Assembly: GCA_035314825.1 (NCBI GenBank) | Contig: DATFYX010000072.1 | Span: forward strand, 62,001 to 126,000 | Direction of reading: 5' to 3' | Length of the DNA: 64,000 nt | DNA from: Candidatus Eremiobacteraceae bacterium | GTDB lineage: Bacteria; Vulcanimicrobiota; Vulcanimicrobiia; Eremiobacterales; Eremiobacteraceae | In this document: in pieces, positions 8,345 to 16,081 of the stretch | Layout of the letters: every line of letters begins with the position of its first letter | How positions within the stretch are numbered: the first letter of the stretch is position 1 | Program-made: the position numbers and the translations under genes | The notes under the pieces: generated by a model | The model's database searches: none | Told to the model about the DNA's origin: nothing | Seen by the model: the letters and a program-made list of their open reading frames with translations, nothing else

Positions 8345-9028
8345 ATGCCTGACGGCTCAAAAGTGCTCGTCATCGACGACGAGCGTCCGATGCGCGAAAT
8401 GCTGCAGCTAGGGCTTGAGCGGCATGGCTACTCCGTGCGCACGCTGCCTGACGGCCGAGGCGCGGAGGAGCTCGTCAACCAGTGGCAGCCCGATGCGATC
8501 GTGCTCGACGTGATGCTGCCGTTCGCCGACGGCTTCATGCTGCTGCCCGGGCTGCGCCGCCAGACGCAGGCGCCGATCATCATGCTGACCGCCAAGGGCG
8601 CGCTCGACGACAAGCTGACGGGGCTGAACCTCGGCGCCGACGACTACCTCCAGAAACCGTTCGCGTTCCCCGAGCTGGTCGGCAGGCTTGAAGCGTGCAT
8701 GCGCCGCCCCCACATCGCCGCGCCCGAGATGCTGCGCGTGGCCGATCTCGTCGTCGACCTGAAGACGCGCGAAGTACGGCGCGGCGAGATGAGGATCGAT
8801 CTGACGAACAAAGAGTACCGGCTGCTCGTCACGCTGATGCGCGAACCGCGCCGGGTCTTCGGCAAAGAGGAACTGCTGCGGCTGGTGTGGGGCGAAGATT
8901 TCGAAGGCGAGATCGGCAACGTCGAGACGTACATCTCATATCTGCGGGCCAAGATCGACGGAATCGGCCAAGCGAGCCTGATCCACACCGTGCGGGGCGC
9001 GGGGTACTCGCTGCGCGGCGAGCGCTAG
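8345..9028 (+). CDS. OmpR/PhoB-family response regulator
   Basis: The 227-residue protein has a receiver domain (VLVIDDE, phospho-acceptor Asp55 in IVLDVMLP, Thr82, Lys104 in LQKPF) and a C-terminal winged helix (LTNKEYRLLVTLMREPRRV, ending VRGAGYSL). It is a DNA-binding transcription factor controlled by a histidine kinase. The kinase at 9388-11016, on the other strand and separated by the STAS gene, is the obvious partner. It begins at ATG 8345, 44 bases after the MOSC gene, with a TATGAT at 8331-8336. Confidence 0.92.
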   Translation: MPDGSKVLVIDDERPMREMLQLGLERHGYSVRTLPDGRGAEELVNQWQPDAIVLDVMLPFADGFMLLPGLRRQTQAPIIMLTAKGALDDKLTGLNLGADDYLQKPFAFPELVGRLEACMRRPHIAAPEMLRVADLVVDLKTREVRRGEMRIDLTNKEYRLLVTLMREPRRVFGKEELLRLVWGEDFEGEIGNVETYISYLRAKIDGIGQASLIHTVRGAGYSLRGER

Positions 9029-9327
9029 TCGAACACGACGACGCGCGCGTGACGGCGCAATCCGGAGAGCTCGGCGAGCACCCGAAGGCCCGAGTGCATG
9101 AGCACCGTGACCGCGTTGCCCGCCCAGTCCATCGCGCGGACCGAAGCCACTAACGCACCCCAGCCTTCCGACGTCGCGCTGCGCGTCGCGCGCAGATCGA
9201 CGACCGCCTCGCGCCGCAGCGCGCGGCGCAAACGGTCCGGCGCCTTTCGGATCCTGTTGCCGGCTTTTGCATCCAGGCACTCGTCGACGGAGAAGACGAG
9301 CGGGTTGTGTTCGGGCATCGCTTGCAT
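9025..9327 (-). CDS. STAS-domain-like protein (anti-sigma factor antagonist type)
   Basis: About 100 residues with the alternating pattern of a STAS domain: EAVVDLRATRSATSEGWGALVASVR, then NAVTVLMHSGLRVLAELSGL and a final strand ARVVVFD. The usual phosphorylated Ser/Thr in DxSG-x-T is replaced by RATRSATSEG, so SpoIIAA-type regulation is uncertain. Start could be GTG 9348, ATG 9327 or ATG 9318; none has a good ribosome binding site. Its stop overlaps the response regulator stop within a CTAG. Confidence 0.5.
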   Translation of the reverse strand: MQAMPEHNPLVFSVDECLDAKAGNRIRKAPDRLRRALRREAVVDLRATRSATSEGWGALVASVRAMDWAGNAVTVLMHSGLRVLAELSGLRRHARVVVFD

Positions 9328-9387
9328 GAAGCGAACGTACCAGCGCACGCTGGGCCGCTTCTGGGAAACTGGGAGGCGGCTGTGACG

Positions 9388-11016
9388 TCAGGCCGGTGTC
9401 TGCGACGTACGCGGCTTCCAGGCGGGGAAACGCATCTCGACCGTCGCCCCTTTGCCCGGCTCCGTGTGCAGCGAGACCGAGCCGCCCGCGCGTTCCGTCG
9501 TGCGCGCGACGATCGCCAGGCCTAGCCCGGAGCCGGGGATCGAGCCGCTCGTGTCGCCCCGCGCGAAGCGCTCGAAAGCGCGCGCGCGTGTGTCCGGGCT
9601 CATGCCGGGCCCGTCATCGCTCACGGTGATGATGACCTGATCGCCCTCCGAACGGACGCGCGCAGCGATGTGCGATCCGGGGGCGTACTTGAGCGAGTTG
9701 TCGATGAGGTTGCCGATCGCTTGACGCAGCTCGGTCTCCGACACCTGGACGAACGATCCGGGCTCCACCTCTGCGCCCAGCGTCGCGCCGTTGGCGAGGG
9801 ACTTGAACGAATCGATGACGCCTTGCACGACGTCGGCTGCATCGATGATCTTGACGTCGCTCGGCTCCTGGCTGTCGAGCCGCAAGAGAAAAAGAAGATT
9901 TTGGATCAAGGCGCGCATGCGTTCGCCCTGGCCGTCGATCTCGGCGAAGATGCGCCGCTCCATGACATTGTCTTCCGACGATGCGTGACGCAGCAGGTCG
10001 ACGTAGCCTGTGATCACCGCCAGCGGCGTGCGCAACTCGTGGCCTGCATCCGCGACGAAGCGCCTGATGTTGTTCTCCACCTCTTGGCGCGCGGCGACGG
10101 TGCCGGCGACCTCGCTTGCAGCCGCATTGTACTCTTCGACGAGCTGATGCACCACCGGATCGTCCGGGTCGGCCGCGCTCAAGCGCGAATAGTCGCCTTG
10201 TCCGAGGCGCGTGAGCGCGGCGCGCACGACTTCGAATGGACGCGTCGTCGCGCGAAGCAGCCGCCGGCCGAGCAGCAGCGTGATGGCGAACGCCAGCGCC
10301 GCAAGGCCGAATGCGATCCAGCGCGTGCGGCTCAGCACGTCGGCAGCCGTGTCGGTCGTGCGCGTGAAGATGACGCTCGCGCCGTCGATGTGGACGAGCG
10401 ACACGGGTGCGTGCCACGCGTCAGCTCCGCTCGGGCCGAACCCGGGGCGGTGGAACGTGAAGATGACGCTGCGCGCGCCCGGTCGCGGCGCCGGACCAGC
10501 CGCTTGCGGACCGGCGCCGAACACCTGCGGTCCGAATGATCCTGGCGGAGCCCCGGGGCCCGGTGGACCGCCTGGCCTTGGACCACTCGGTCCTGGACCG
10601 CCCGGCACTCCGGGTTGAGCGACGCGCATCGAGCTCGGCGGCGGCAACGGATTCGCGGCTGCAAGCGCCGCGTCGCCCGCCAATACCTTGCCGTCATCGC
10701 CGACGACCGCGGCATCGTAGCCGTGCACCGAGCGGACCGCGGCGACGATCTCATCGGCCATCTGTTTCTTGGTCGCACGTTTGGCGGCCGGGGCTTGCGA
10801 CACCGCGATGATCTCTTCCGCGAGCTGGGAGCGCAGGTTCGCGTCGATCGTCGTCTCGCGCAGCGCAAAGCCGTAGCCGAGATTCACCGCGAAATACACG
10901 AGCAGCGCCATGATCGCGGCCGCGAACGCGAGCGCTACCGCAGAGCTCCATATCCGGTTGTTCACAGATTCCGGACTTCGCGCACCGGGCGGCGCATCTC
11001 TCGCATCGGCGTCCAA
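9388..11016 (-). CDS. Membrane sensor histidine kinase with collagen-like sensor segment
   Basis: In the 542-residue protein, TM1 is about 23-46 and an extracytoplasmic domain runs 50-230. TM2 is about 232-250, then HAMP, the H-box DAGHELRTPL (His326), the N-box NLIDNSLKYAPG (about 436-447), G1 SDDGPGM and G2 GSGLGLAI. It autophosphorylates and presumably acts on the regulator at 8345. The sensor domain contains an unusual Pro/Gly stretch at about 134-180 with collagen-like G-P-x triplets. The gene starts 25 bases before the oxidoreductase stop on the same strand and may be co-transcribed with it. Confidence 0.92.
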   Translation of the reverse strand: MDADARDAPPGARSPESVNNRIWSSAVALAFAAAIMALLVYFAVNLGYGFALRETTIDANLRSQLAEEIIAVSQAPAAKRATKKQMADEIVAAVRSVHGYDAAVVGDDGKVLAGDAALAAANPLPPPSSMRVAQPGVPGGPGPSGPRPGGPPGPGAPPGSFGPQVFGAGPQAAGPAPRPGARSVIFTFHRPGFGPSGADAWHAPVSLVHIDGASVIFTRTTDTAADVLSRTRWIAFGLAALAFAITLLLGRRLLRATTRPFEVVRAALTRLGQGDYSRLSAADPDDPVVHQLVEEYNAAASEVAGTVAARQEVENNIRRFVADAGHELRTPLAVITGYVDLLRHASSEDNVMERRIFAEIDGQGERMRALIQNLLFLLRLDSQEPSDVKIIDAADVVQGVIDSFKSLANGATLGAEVEPGSFVQVSETELRQAIGNLIDNSLKYAPGSHIAARVRSEGDQVIITVSDDGPGMSPDTRARAFERFARGDTSGSIPGSGLGLAIVARTTERAGGSVSLHTEPGKGATVEMRFPAWKPRTSQTPA

Positions 11017-11041
11017 CCTGAGACCAACCTGGGAAGGCGCC

Positions 11042-12022
11042 TCACACCGTGAGCACGATCTTGCCGAAGTTCTCGTTCGCTTCCATGGCGCGGTGCGCCT
11101 CAGCAGCCTGCGCGAGCGGCAGAACGCGGTCGATCGGCACCGCGATCGCGCCGTTGGCGATGAGCGGCAAGACGGCGTTGGCGAAGGCGCGCGTCGCGGC
11201 CACCTTTTCCTCGAGGGTGCGGTTGCGCAGCGTCGCGCCGGCCAGACGCAACCGCTTCATCATCACCGTGCGGATCGAGAGCTTCACGTCCGCACCGCTC
11301 AAGGTCGACACGAAGACGAGCCGGCCTTTCATCGCCAGCGCATTGAGGTTGCGCTCGAAATAGTCCGCGCCGACGAAGTCGATGATGACGTCGACGCCGC
11401 GGCCGTGCGTGACGCGCATCGCTACGTCGTCAAAGAGCTGGGTCGAGACGTCGATCGGAACATCCAGGCCGAGCTCGACCGCGCGCTCAAGCTTGACAGC
11501 GCTGCGCGAGGTGCCGAGCACTTTGGCGCCGATCGCGCGTGCGATCTGCATCGCCGCGAGACCGACACCGGATCCGACCGCGTGCACGAGAACGGTCTCA
11601 CCCGGTGCGAGCGATCCTTGCGCGAAGAGCGCGTCGTGCGCCGTGATATACGCCTCCGCAACGGCGCCCGCTTCCACGTCGGAGATGTTGTCGGGGACGG
11701 GAAGCGCAAGCACGTCGGGAATCGTGATGTATTCGGCCTGCGCACCCCCGCCGGTGAGCCCGAACACGCGCTGGCCGATGCGATGGTGGCGCACGTCGGG
11801 ACCGACCGCCGCGACTTCGCCGGCGAACTCCATCCCCGGAATGTCTTCGGGGAAGCCCGGCGGCGGCGGATAATGTCCGCGCCGCTGCATGGTATCGGCG
11901 CGATTGACGCCGGCGGCACGCACGCGGACCAATAGCTCGTCGCGCTTGGGTTCGGGAGCCGGCACGTCGGCGATCTCGAGGACCTCGGGACCGCCCGGGC
12001 GGGTGATGCGCAGCGCCTTCAT
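11042..12022 (-). CDS. NADPH:quinone oxidoreductase family (zinc-independent MDR)
   Basis: The 326-residue medium-chain dehydrogenase/reductase begins MKALRITRPGGPEVLEI, typical of quinone reductase/PIG3 proteins. It has VRVRAAGVNRADTMQRRG and the cofactor-binding VLVHAVGSGVGLAAMQIA. It lacks the Cys and His residues that bind zinc in alcohol dehydrogenases, so reduction of quinones or enals with NADPH is most likely. The ATG is used, and the end lies just before the kinase gene. Confidence 0.9.
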   Translation of the reverse strand: MKALRITRPGGPEVLEIADVPAPEPKRDELLVRVRAAGVNRADTMQRRGHYPPPPGFPEDIPGMEFAGEVAAVGPDVRHHRIGQRVFGLTGGGAQAEYITIPDVLALPVPDNISDVEAGAVAEAYITAHDALFAQGSLAPGETVLVHAVGSGVGLAAMQIARAIGAKVLGTSRSAVKLERAVELGLDVPIDVSTQLFDDVAMRVTHGRGVDVIIDFVGADYFERNLNALAMKGRLVFVSTLSGADVKLSIRTVMMKRLRLAGATLRNRTLEEKVAATRAFANAVLPLIANGAIAVPIDRVLPLAQAAEAHRAMEANENFGKIVLTV

Positions 12023-12043
12023 CCGAGCCGAGCTTTGCGCGCC

Positions 12044-12214
12044 TTAGATCAGAACCCTCGGACCCCATCCGCGGAAATGGCCGGCGTTGGTGTGGACTTG
12101 CACGATGACCCGTGCGAGGCCTGACGTGGTGTCCCCGTTGACGGCAAGCTCCACGGCGATCTCGTCGCCGTGGTCGATGGACTCATCTTCGCGCGTGAGC
12201 TGACTCGTAGACAC
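12044..12214 (-). CDS. Small conserved-looking protein, 56 residues
   Basis: A short gene starting at GTG 12214 behind GTAGGAGGTCCCC, one of the strongest ribosome binding sites in the window. The product begins VSTSQLTREDESIDHGDEI and ends HFRGWGPRVLI. It is acidic at the N-terminus, with no signal peptide or membrane segment and one predicted beta strand pair (IAVELAVNG, ARVIVQVHT). I do not recognise a family. It follows the ABM gene and its hairpin and precedes the quinone reductase by 21 bases, so it may lead that operon. Confidence 0.65.
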   Translation of the reverse strand: MSTSQLTREDESIDHGDEIAVELAVNGDTTSGLARVIVQVHTNAGHFRGWGPRVLI

Positions 12215-12224
12215 GGGGACCTCC

Positions 12225-12260
12225 TACAAAATGAGGAGCGGCCGGGATTGCGGCCGCTCC
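12225..12260 (-). terminator. Hairpin terminator behind the ABM-type gene
   Basis: The 9-bp stem GGAGCGGCC/GGCCGCTCC (12235-12243 and 12252-12260) is followed on the minus strand by TCATTTTG. It separates the ABM gene from the 56-residue gene. Confidence 0.65.
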
Positions 12261-12284
12261 AGTGGATGAAACGATGTGAACTTG

Positions 12285-12605
12285 TTAGACGGTAGCGTGG
12301 ACGGGGAGCTTGTGGAAGGTCGAACTGCCGACCTCATAGGTCTTGAGTTGCGGGCTACCGTCGAGCATGTTCGACAACGCCTTGAGAAGCTCCGGATAGG
12401 TCGCGGCATTGTATGCCTCTGCGCTATCTTTGCTATCCCACAGGCTGATGGAGACGATTTCCACTCCGTTCGGTCCGACGAGCGTGAATTGATCCTGGAA
12501 GCCCTTCTCTTTGCGCAGCGCGGGAAGGATCTGCTTGTCGAATGCGACGTTCCAGTCGGAGAGGTGGGCAGGTTTGAGATTCATCTTGAGCATGCGAGCG
12601 TACAT
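12285..12605 (-). CDS. Antibiotic biosynthesis monooxygenase-like (ABM fold) protein
   Basis: The 106-residue protein fits a dimeric alpha/beta-barrel: YARMLKMNLKP, then AFDKQILPALRKEKGFQDQ, FTLVGPNGVEIVSISLWDS and AEAYNAATYPELLKALSN. This is the ABM/heme-degrading-like layout. Such small proteins act as oxygenases or stress-linked accessory proteins; the substrate cannot be told. The ATG has AAGGAGC upstream. An extended -10 promoter is predicted at 12742-12750. Confidence 0.7.
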   Translation of the reverse strand: MYARMLKMNLKPAHLSDWNVAFDKQILPALRKEKGFQDQFTLVGPNGVEIVSISLWDSKDSAEAYNAATYPELLKALSNMLDGSPQLKTYEVGSSTFHKLPVHATV

Positions 12606-12741
12606 GGAAGCTCCTTACAGTAATGGACAACAGTCGATATCATTCGTATTCACCAAGAAATAAGCCACCCGACAGTGATGTACGCCGTTGCGGCAGTACG
12701 GGGGGCGGCTATCTGGAAATGCCTAGAGTCGCTGTGCCCCG

Positions 12742-12750
12742 ATTATACCA
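12742..12750 (-). promoter_or_regulatory. Extended -10 promoter element for the ABM gene
   Basis: On the minus strand it reads TGGTATAAT, a perfect TATAAT with the TGn extension. No good -35 is visible, as is common with extended -10 promoters. It lies about 140 bases upstream of the ABM start codon. Confidence 0.5.
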
Positions 12751-12920
12751 CATCCCGTGTCTCCGTGCCGGGATGGAGGGCGACGTACGGCAACCACGAA
12801 AAACGTGCGCGTCATGATCCGGCATGCCGCCCGCCTCGAACAGCGCCACCGACTGCTCCCCGCATGCCGGCACTTCTGGGAATTTTGGTAAGCTAGGCTC
12901 CTCCCGCACCCTTTCGCGAG

Positions 12921-12946
12921 CCCGGCCTCAAGAGGCCGGGACTACA
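12921..12946 (-). repeat. TGTAGT-hairpin repeat, copy in intergenic DNA
   Basis: On the minus strand TGTAGT is followed immediately by CCCGGCCTC-TT-GAGGCCGGG, a perfect 9-bp stem with a TT loop. It ends 12 bases before the start codon of the decarboxylase-family gene. On the plus strand it forms the same hairpin in that gene's leader, adjacent to the AGGAG. The architecture matches the elements at 5456-5479 and 15556-15582. Confidence 0.7.
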
Positions 12947-12958
12947 GGAGCATTTTCC

Positions 12959-14449
12959 GTGCCCCGACTCGATCAACGTCGTACGCCGTATTTCGACGTC
13001 CTCATGGACTACGTCATAAGCGGCACCATTCCGTTCCACACGCCCGGCCACAAGCAGGGTTTGGGCATGCACAAGCGCCTGCGCGATTTCATAGGCGACA
13101 ACGTCCTGGCCATCGACCTCACGCAGGTCGGCAATCTCGACGATCTCAACGCGCCGACCGGAGCACTGCGCGAAGCGCACAAGCTCGCGGCGCAGGCATG
13201 GGGTGCCGACCATACGCACTTCCTCATCAACGGTTCGACGGCCGGCAATCAGGCGATGCTGATGACCGCGCTGCGTCCGGGCGATACCGTGGTACTGCCG
13301 CGCAACAGCCACAAGTCCGCGGTCAGCGCGCTGATCATGAGCGCCGCGCGGCCGGTGTACGTGCAGCCGGAAGTCGACCAAGAGCTGCATCTCGACCATG
13401 CCGTCACGCCGCAGACCGTCGAACGGGCGCTGGCCGAGCATCCTGAGGCGAAGGCGGTCTTCATCACGAGCCCGACCTACTACGGCGCGACCGCAGACCT
13501 CGCCGAGATCGAGCGCATCGTGCACGGGCGCGACAAACTGCTGCTGGTGGACGAAGCTTGGGGACCGCACCTGCATTTCCATCCGGAGCTGCCGCCGTCG
13601 GCGACGTCGATCGGGGCAGATGTCTGCGTCAACTCGACCCATAAGCTGCTGGCCGCCATGAGCCAGTCATCGATGATCCACACGCGTGGCGCGCGCATCG
13701 ACATCGGCAGGCTGAACAGCACGCTGCGCATCTTCCAGAGCACGAGCCCCAACCAGGTGCTGCTGGCCTCGCTCGACGTCGCGCGCATGCAGATGGCGAC
13801 CCAAGGAGAGAAGCTGCTCGGGCGGACGCTCGAGCTGGCGCGCGACGCGCGCAATCGCCTCAACGCCATCCCCGACGTCTACTGCATGGGTCTGGACCAG
13901 GTCGGCCGGCCCGGCGTAGCCGGCTACGATGAGACGCGCATCGTGATCACCGTGAAGGACCTCGGCTACACCGGCTACGAGGCTGAACAGATCCTGCGCA
14001 AGCGCTACAACGTCCAGGTCGAATTGGCCGACCTGTTCAACGTCGTGGCATTGATCAGCCTCGGCAACACGCAAGACCACATCGATCGGCTCGTGTTCGC
14101 CGTCGGCGAATTGGCGCGCGAGGACCGGCAGATCGACATCTATTCCCCGACCGGCGTGCTGGACGAGCGCTTGAAGAAGAAATCGTACCGTTTGCCCCCG
14201 ATTCCCGAACTCGTCGTCACGCCGAGGGAGGCCTTCCTGAGCGACCACGTCGAAGTACCGTTCCGTAGCAGCGCAGGGCGTGTCTGCGCAGAGGTGGTGA
14301 CGCCATATCCGCCCGGCATCCCGATCGTGTGCCCGGGGGAGCGATTGACGAAAGAGACCATCGACTATCTGCGGCTGGAATTGCGCGCCGGCGTCCACAT
14401 CCAAGGACCCGTGGACCAGACGCTGCGCACCATCCGCGTGCTTCCATAG
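12959..14449 (+). CDS. Orn/Lys/Arg decarboxylase-family PLP enzyme (SpeA/YaaO type)
   Basis: The 496-residue fold-type I PLP enzyme begins RLDQRRTPYFDVLMDY followed by IPFHTPGHKQGLG, the family signature. It has HTHFLINGSTAGNQAM, DEAWGPHLHFHPELP and the PLP lysine in NSTHKLLAAMSQSSMIH. It probably decarboxylates arginine, lysine or ornithine, feeding polyamine synthesis; mtnP at 20 kb recycles polyamine by-product. GTG 12959 has AGGAG 8 bases upstream. In Bacillus the homologue yaaO also sits next to tmk and holB, as here. Confidence 0.9.
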   Translation: MPRLDQRRTPYFDVLMDYVISGTIPFHTPGHKQGLGMHKRLRDFIGDNVLAIDLTQVGNLDDLNAPTGALREAHKLAAQAWGADHTHFLINGSTAGNQAMLMTALRPGDTVVLPRNSHKSAVSALIMSAARPVYVQPEVDQELHLDHAVTPQTVERALAEHPEAKAVFITSPTYYGATADLAEIERIVHGRDKLLLVDEAWGPHLHFHPELPPSATSIGADVCVNSTHKLLAAMSQSSMIHTRGARIDIGRLNSTLRIFQSTSPNQVLLASLDVARMQMATQGEKLLGRTLELARDARNRLNAIPDVYCMGLDQVGRPGVAGYDETRIVITVKDLGYTGYEAEQILRKRYNVQVELADLFNVVALISLGNTQDHIDRLVFAVGELAREDRQIDIYSPTGVLDERLKKKSYRLPPIPELVVTPREAFLSDHVEVPFRSSAGRVCAEVVTPYPPGIPIVCPGERLTKETIDYLRLELRAGVHIQGPVDQTLRTIRVLP

Positions 14450-14473
14450 AACAAGTCCAGAGGTGACGATTAC

Positions 14474-16081
14474 TTGAAAGAGGACCTTGCCGCGACCCAA
14501 AGCGGCGACTGGGAACTCTACGCGCTCCTCGACATCTTCCCGCCGGCCATCCGCCAGGCGCTCACCCGACTCTCGAACATCCACGATCTCATCGAAGTCA
14601 TCCTCGACCTCGGGCGGCTGCCGGAGGCGCGCTTTCCGCACGACTTCTGCTATCTGTCCCAGGTTCCGGTGGTCGCCGACGATATCGCGTACGTGGTCGG
14701 GCGCATCGGCGCGTTCGGCAAAGACAACCGGGCGGGCATCGAGCAGACGCTGCACAGGATCTCGTGCCTGCGCAACCGTTCGGGCAAGATCGTCGGCCTG
14801 ACCAGCCGCGTCGGGCGCGCGGTGTACGGCACGATCGACATCATCCTTGACGTCGTGCGCGCGGGCAGATCGATCCTGCTGCTGGGCAAGCCCGGCGTCG
14901 GCAAGACGACCATGCTGCGCGAGGTGGCGCGCGTGCTCTCCTCGGGCGACGTGCGCAAGCGCGTCGTCATCGTGGACACGAGCAACGAGATCGCCGGCGA
15001 CGGCGACGTGCCCCACGCCGGCATCGGCCACGCGCGCCGCATGCAGGTGGACGCGCCCGCCAATCAGCACGCGGTGATGATCGAGGCGGTCGAGAACCAC
15101 ATGCCCGAGGTCATCGTGATCGACGAGATCGGCACCGAGGCGGAGGCGCTGGCCGCGCGCACCATCGCCGAGCGCGGCGTGCAGCTCATCGGCACCGCGC
15201 ACGGCATCGATCTCGACAGCCTGATGGTCAACCCGACGCTGTCGGACCTCATCGGCGGCATCGGCGCGGTCACGCTCTCCGATGAAGAAGCCAAACGCCG
15301 CGGCACGCGCAAGACCGTGCTGGAACGCAAAGCGCCGCCCACGTTCGACGTGGTCATCGAGATCCAGGACCGCAACCGCCTCGCGATCCACGCCCCGGTG
15401 GATGAAGTCGTCGATGCGATGCTGCGCGGCCACGAACCCAAACCGGAGATCCGCGTCCGCAACGAGCGCGGCGGCGTGGAAGTGGTGCAAAAGGCCGAAG
15501 CGCAGACCGTGCAGACGCGGTACGACGGCAACGGAAATGGCCATCATAAGAAAAATGTAGTGGCGCGCTCTTTGAGCGCGCCTTTTGAGGTGGAACCCGA
15601 AGAGGACGACGGCGCCAGCGAGACCGTGCGGGTCTTCCCCTACGGCGTGAGCCGTTCGAAGATCGAGCGCGCGGTCTCCAATCTGCGCGTGTCCGCTCAA
15701 GTCGTGCGCCACTGGGACGATGCCGACGTCGTCCTCACACTCAAAGCGCTCGAGCGGCGCGACCACGGCAAACTCAAAGCGATGGCGGCGCAGAACGTGC
15801 CGATCTACGCGCTCAAGACGAACACGACCTCGCAGATCCAGTCGTGCATGCGCGATCTGTTCGACCTGCCGACCATGGACGATGAAGAGCTCGCGCTGCG
15901 CGAGGCCGAGGAGGCCGTGTATCAGGTGATGCTGCACAGCAAGCCGGTCGAGCTCTCGCCGCAATCGTCTTATATCCGGCGCCTGCAGCACCAGCTGGCC
16001 GAGAAGTACGACCTGCAGTCCCGCTCGACCGGCGCCGAACCAAACCGCCGCGTCCGCGTCTTCAAGGAGGCGCTTCAATAG
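14474..16081 (+). CDS. R3H-domain AAA ATPase (SpoIIIAA-like N-terminal)
   Basis: The 535-residue protein is a stage III sporulation AA-like/secretion-type ATPase with Walker A LLGKPGVGKTTM (about 137-148), VVIVDTSNEIAGDGD and the Walker B region EVIVIDEIGTEAEA. A C-terminal single-strand nucleic-acid-binding R3H domain follows (QSSYIRRLQHQLAEKY, about 498-513, R-x3-H type). Between the two lies a low-complexity linker that contains the translated hairpin repeat at 15556-15586. Such proteins are common in Cyanobacteria, Chloroflexota and Firmicutes without known function. TTG start with GAGGTG 8 bases upstream; its stop overlaps the proposed tmk start. Confidence 0.85.
   Translation: MKEDLAATQSGDWELYALLDIFPPAIRQALTRLSNIHDLIEVILDLGRLPEARFPHDFCYLSQVPVVADDIAYVVGRIGAFGKDNRAGIEQTLHRISCLRNRSGKIVGLTSRVGRAVYGTIDIILDVVRAGRSILLLGKPGVGKTTMLREVARVLSSGDVRKRVVIVDTSNEIAGDGDVPHAGIGHARRMQVDAPANQHAVMIEAVENHMPEVIVIDEIGTEAEALAARTIAERGVQLIGTAHGIDLDSLMVNPTLSDLIGGIGAVTLSDEEAKRRGTRKTVLERKAPPTFDVVIEIQDRNRLAIHAPVDEVVDAMLRGHEPKPEIRVRNERGGVEVVQKAEAQTVQTRYDGNGNGHHKKNVVARSLSAPFEVEPEEDDGASETVRVFPYGVSRSKIERAVSNLRVSAQVVRHWDDADVVLTLKALERRDHGKLKAMAAQNVPIYALKTNTTSQIQSCMRDLFDLPTMDDEELALREAEEAVYQVMLHSKPVELSPQSSYIRRLQHQLAEKYDLQSRSTGAEPNRRVRVFKEALQ
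15556..15586 (+). repeat. TGTAGT-hairpin repeat translated inside the R3H ATPase gene
   Basis: TGTAGT (15556-15561) is followed at once by GGCGCGCTC-TTT-GAGCGCGCC (15562-15582) and TTTT. It encodes VVARSLSAPF in frame, in the linker between ATPase and R3H domains. In RNA it would form a 9-bp GC-rich stem followed by a U run, i.e. a terminator-like structure in mid-gene. Confidence 0.8.

Larger units (their letters stand above)
12606..12958. other. Intergenic region between divergent genes
   Basis: This 353-base non-coding gap holds the ABM promoter (minus), the TGTAGT hairpin repeat at 12921-12946 and the ribosome binding site of the decarboxylase-family gene (AGGAG at 12946-12950). Short open frames inside it lack ribosome binding sites and family resemblance. 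The promoter of the plus-strand gene is not evident. Confidence 0.6.

Noticed and set aside
13667-16078. An 803-codon open frame on the minus strand
   Set aside because: It lies fully antisense to the decarboxylase-family gene and the R3H ATPase, both with clear family motifs. It has no domain or ribosome binding site. In GC-rich DNA the frame opposite a real gene is often open.
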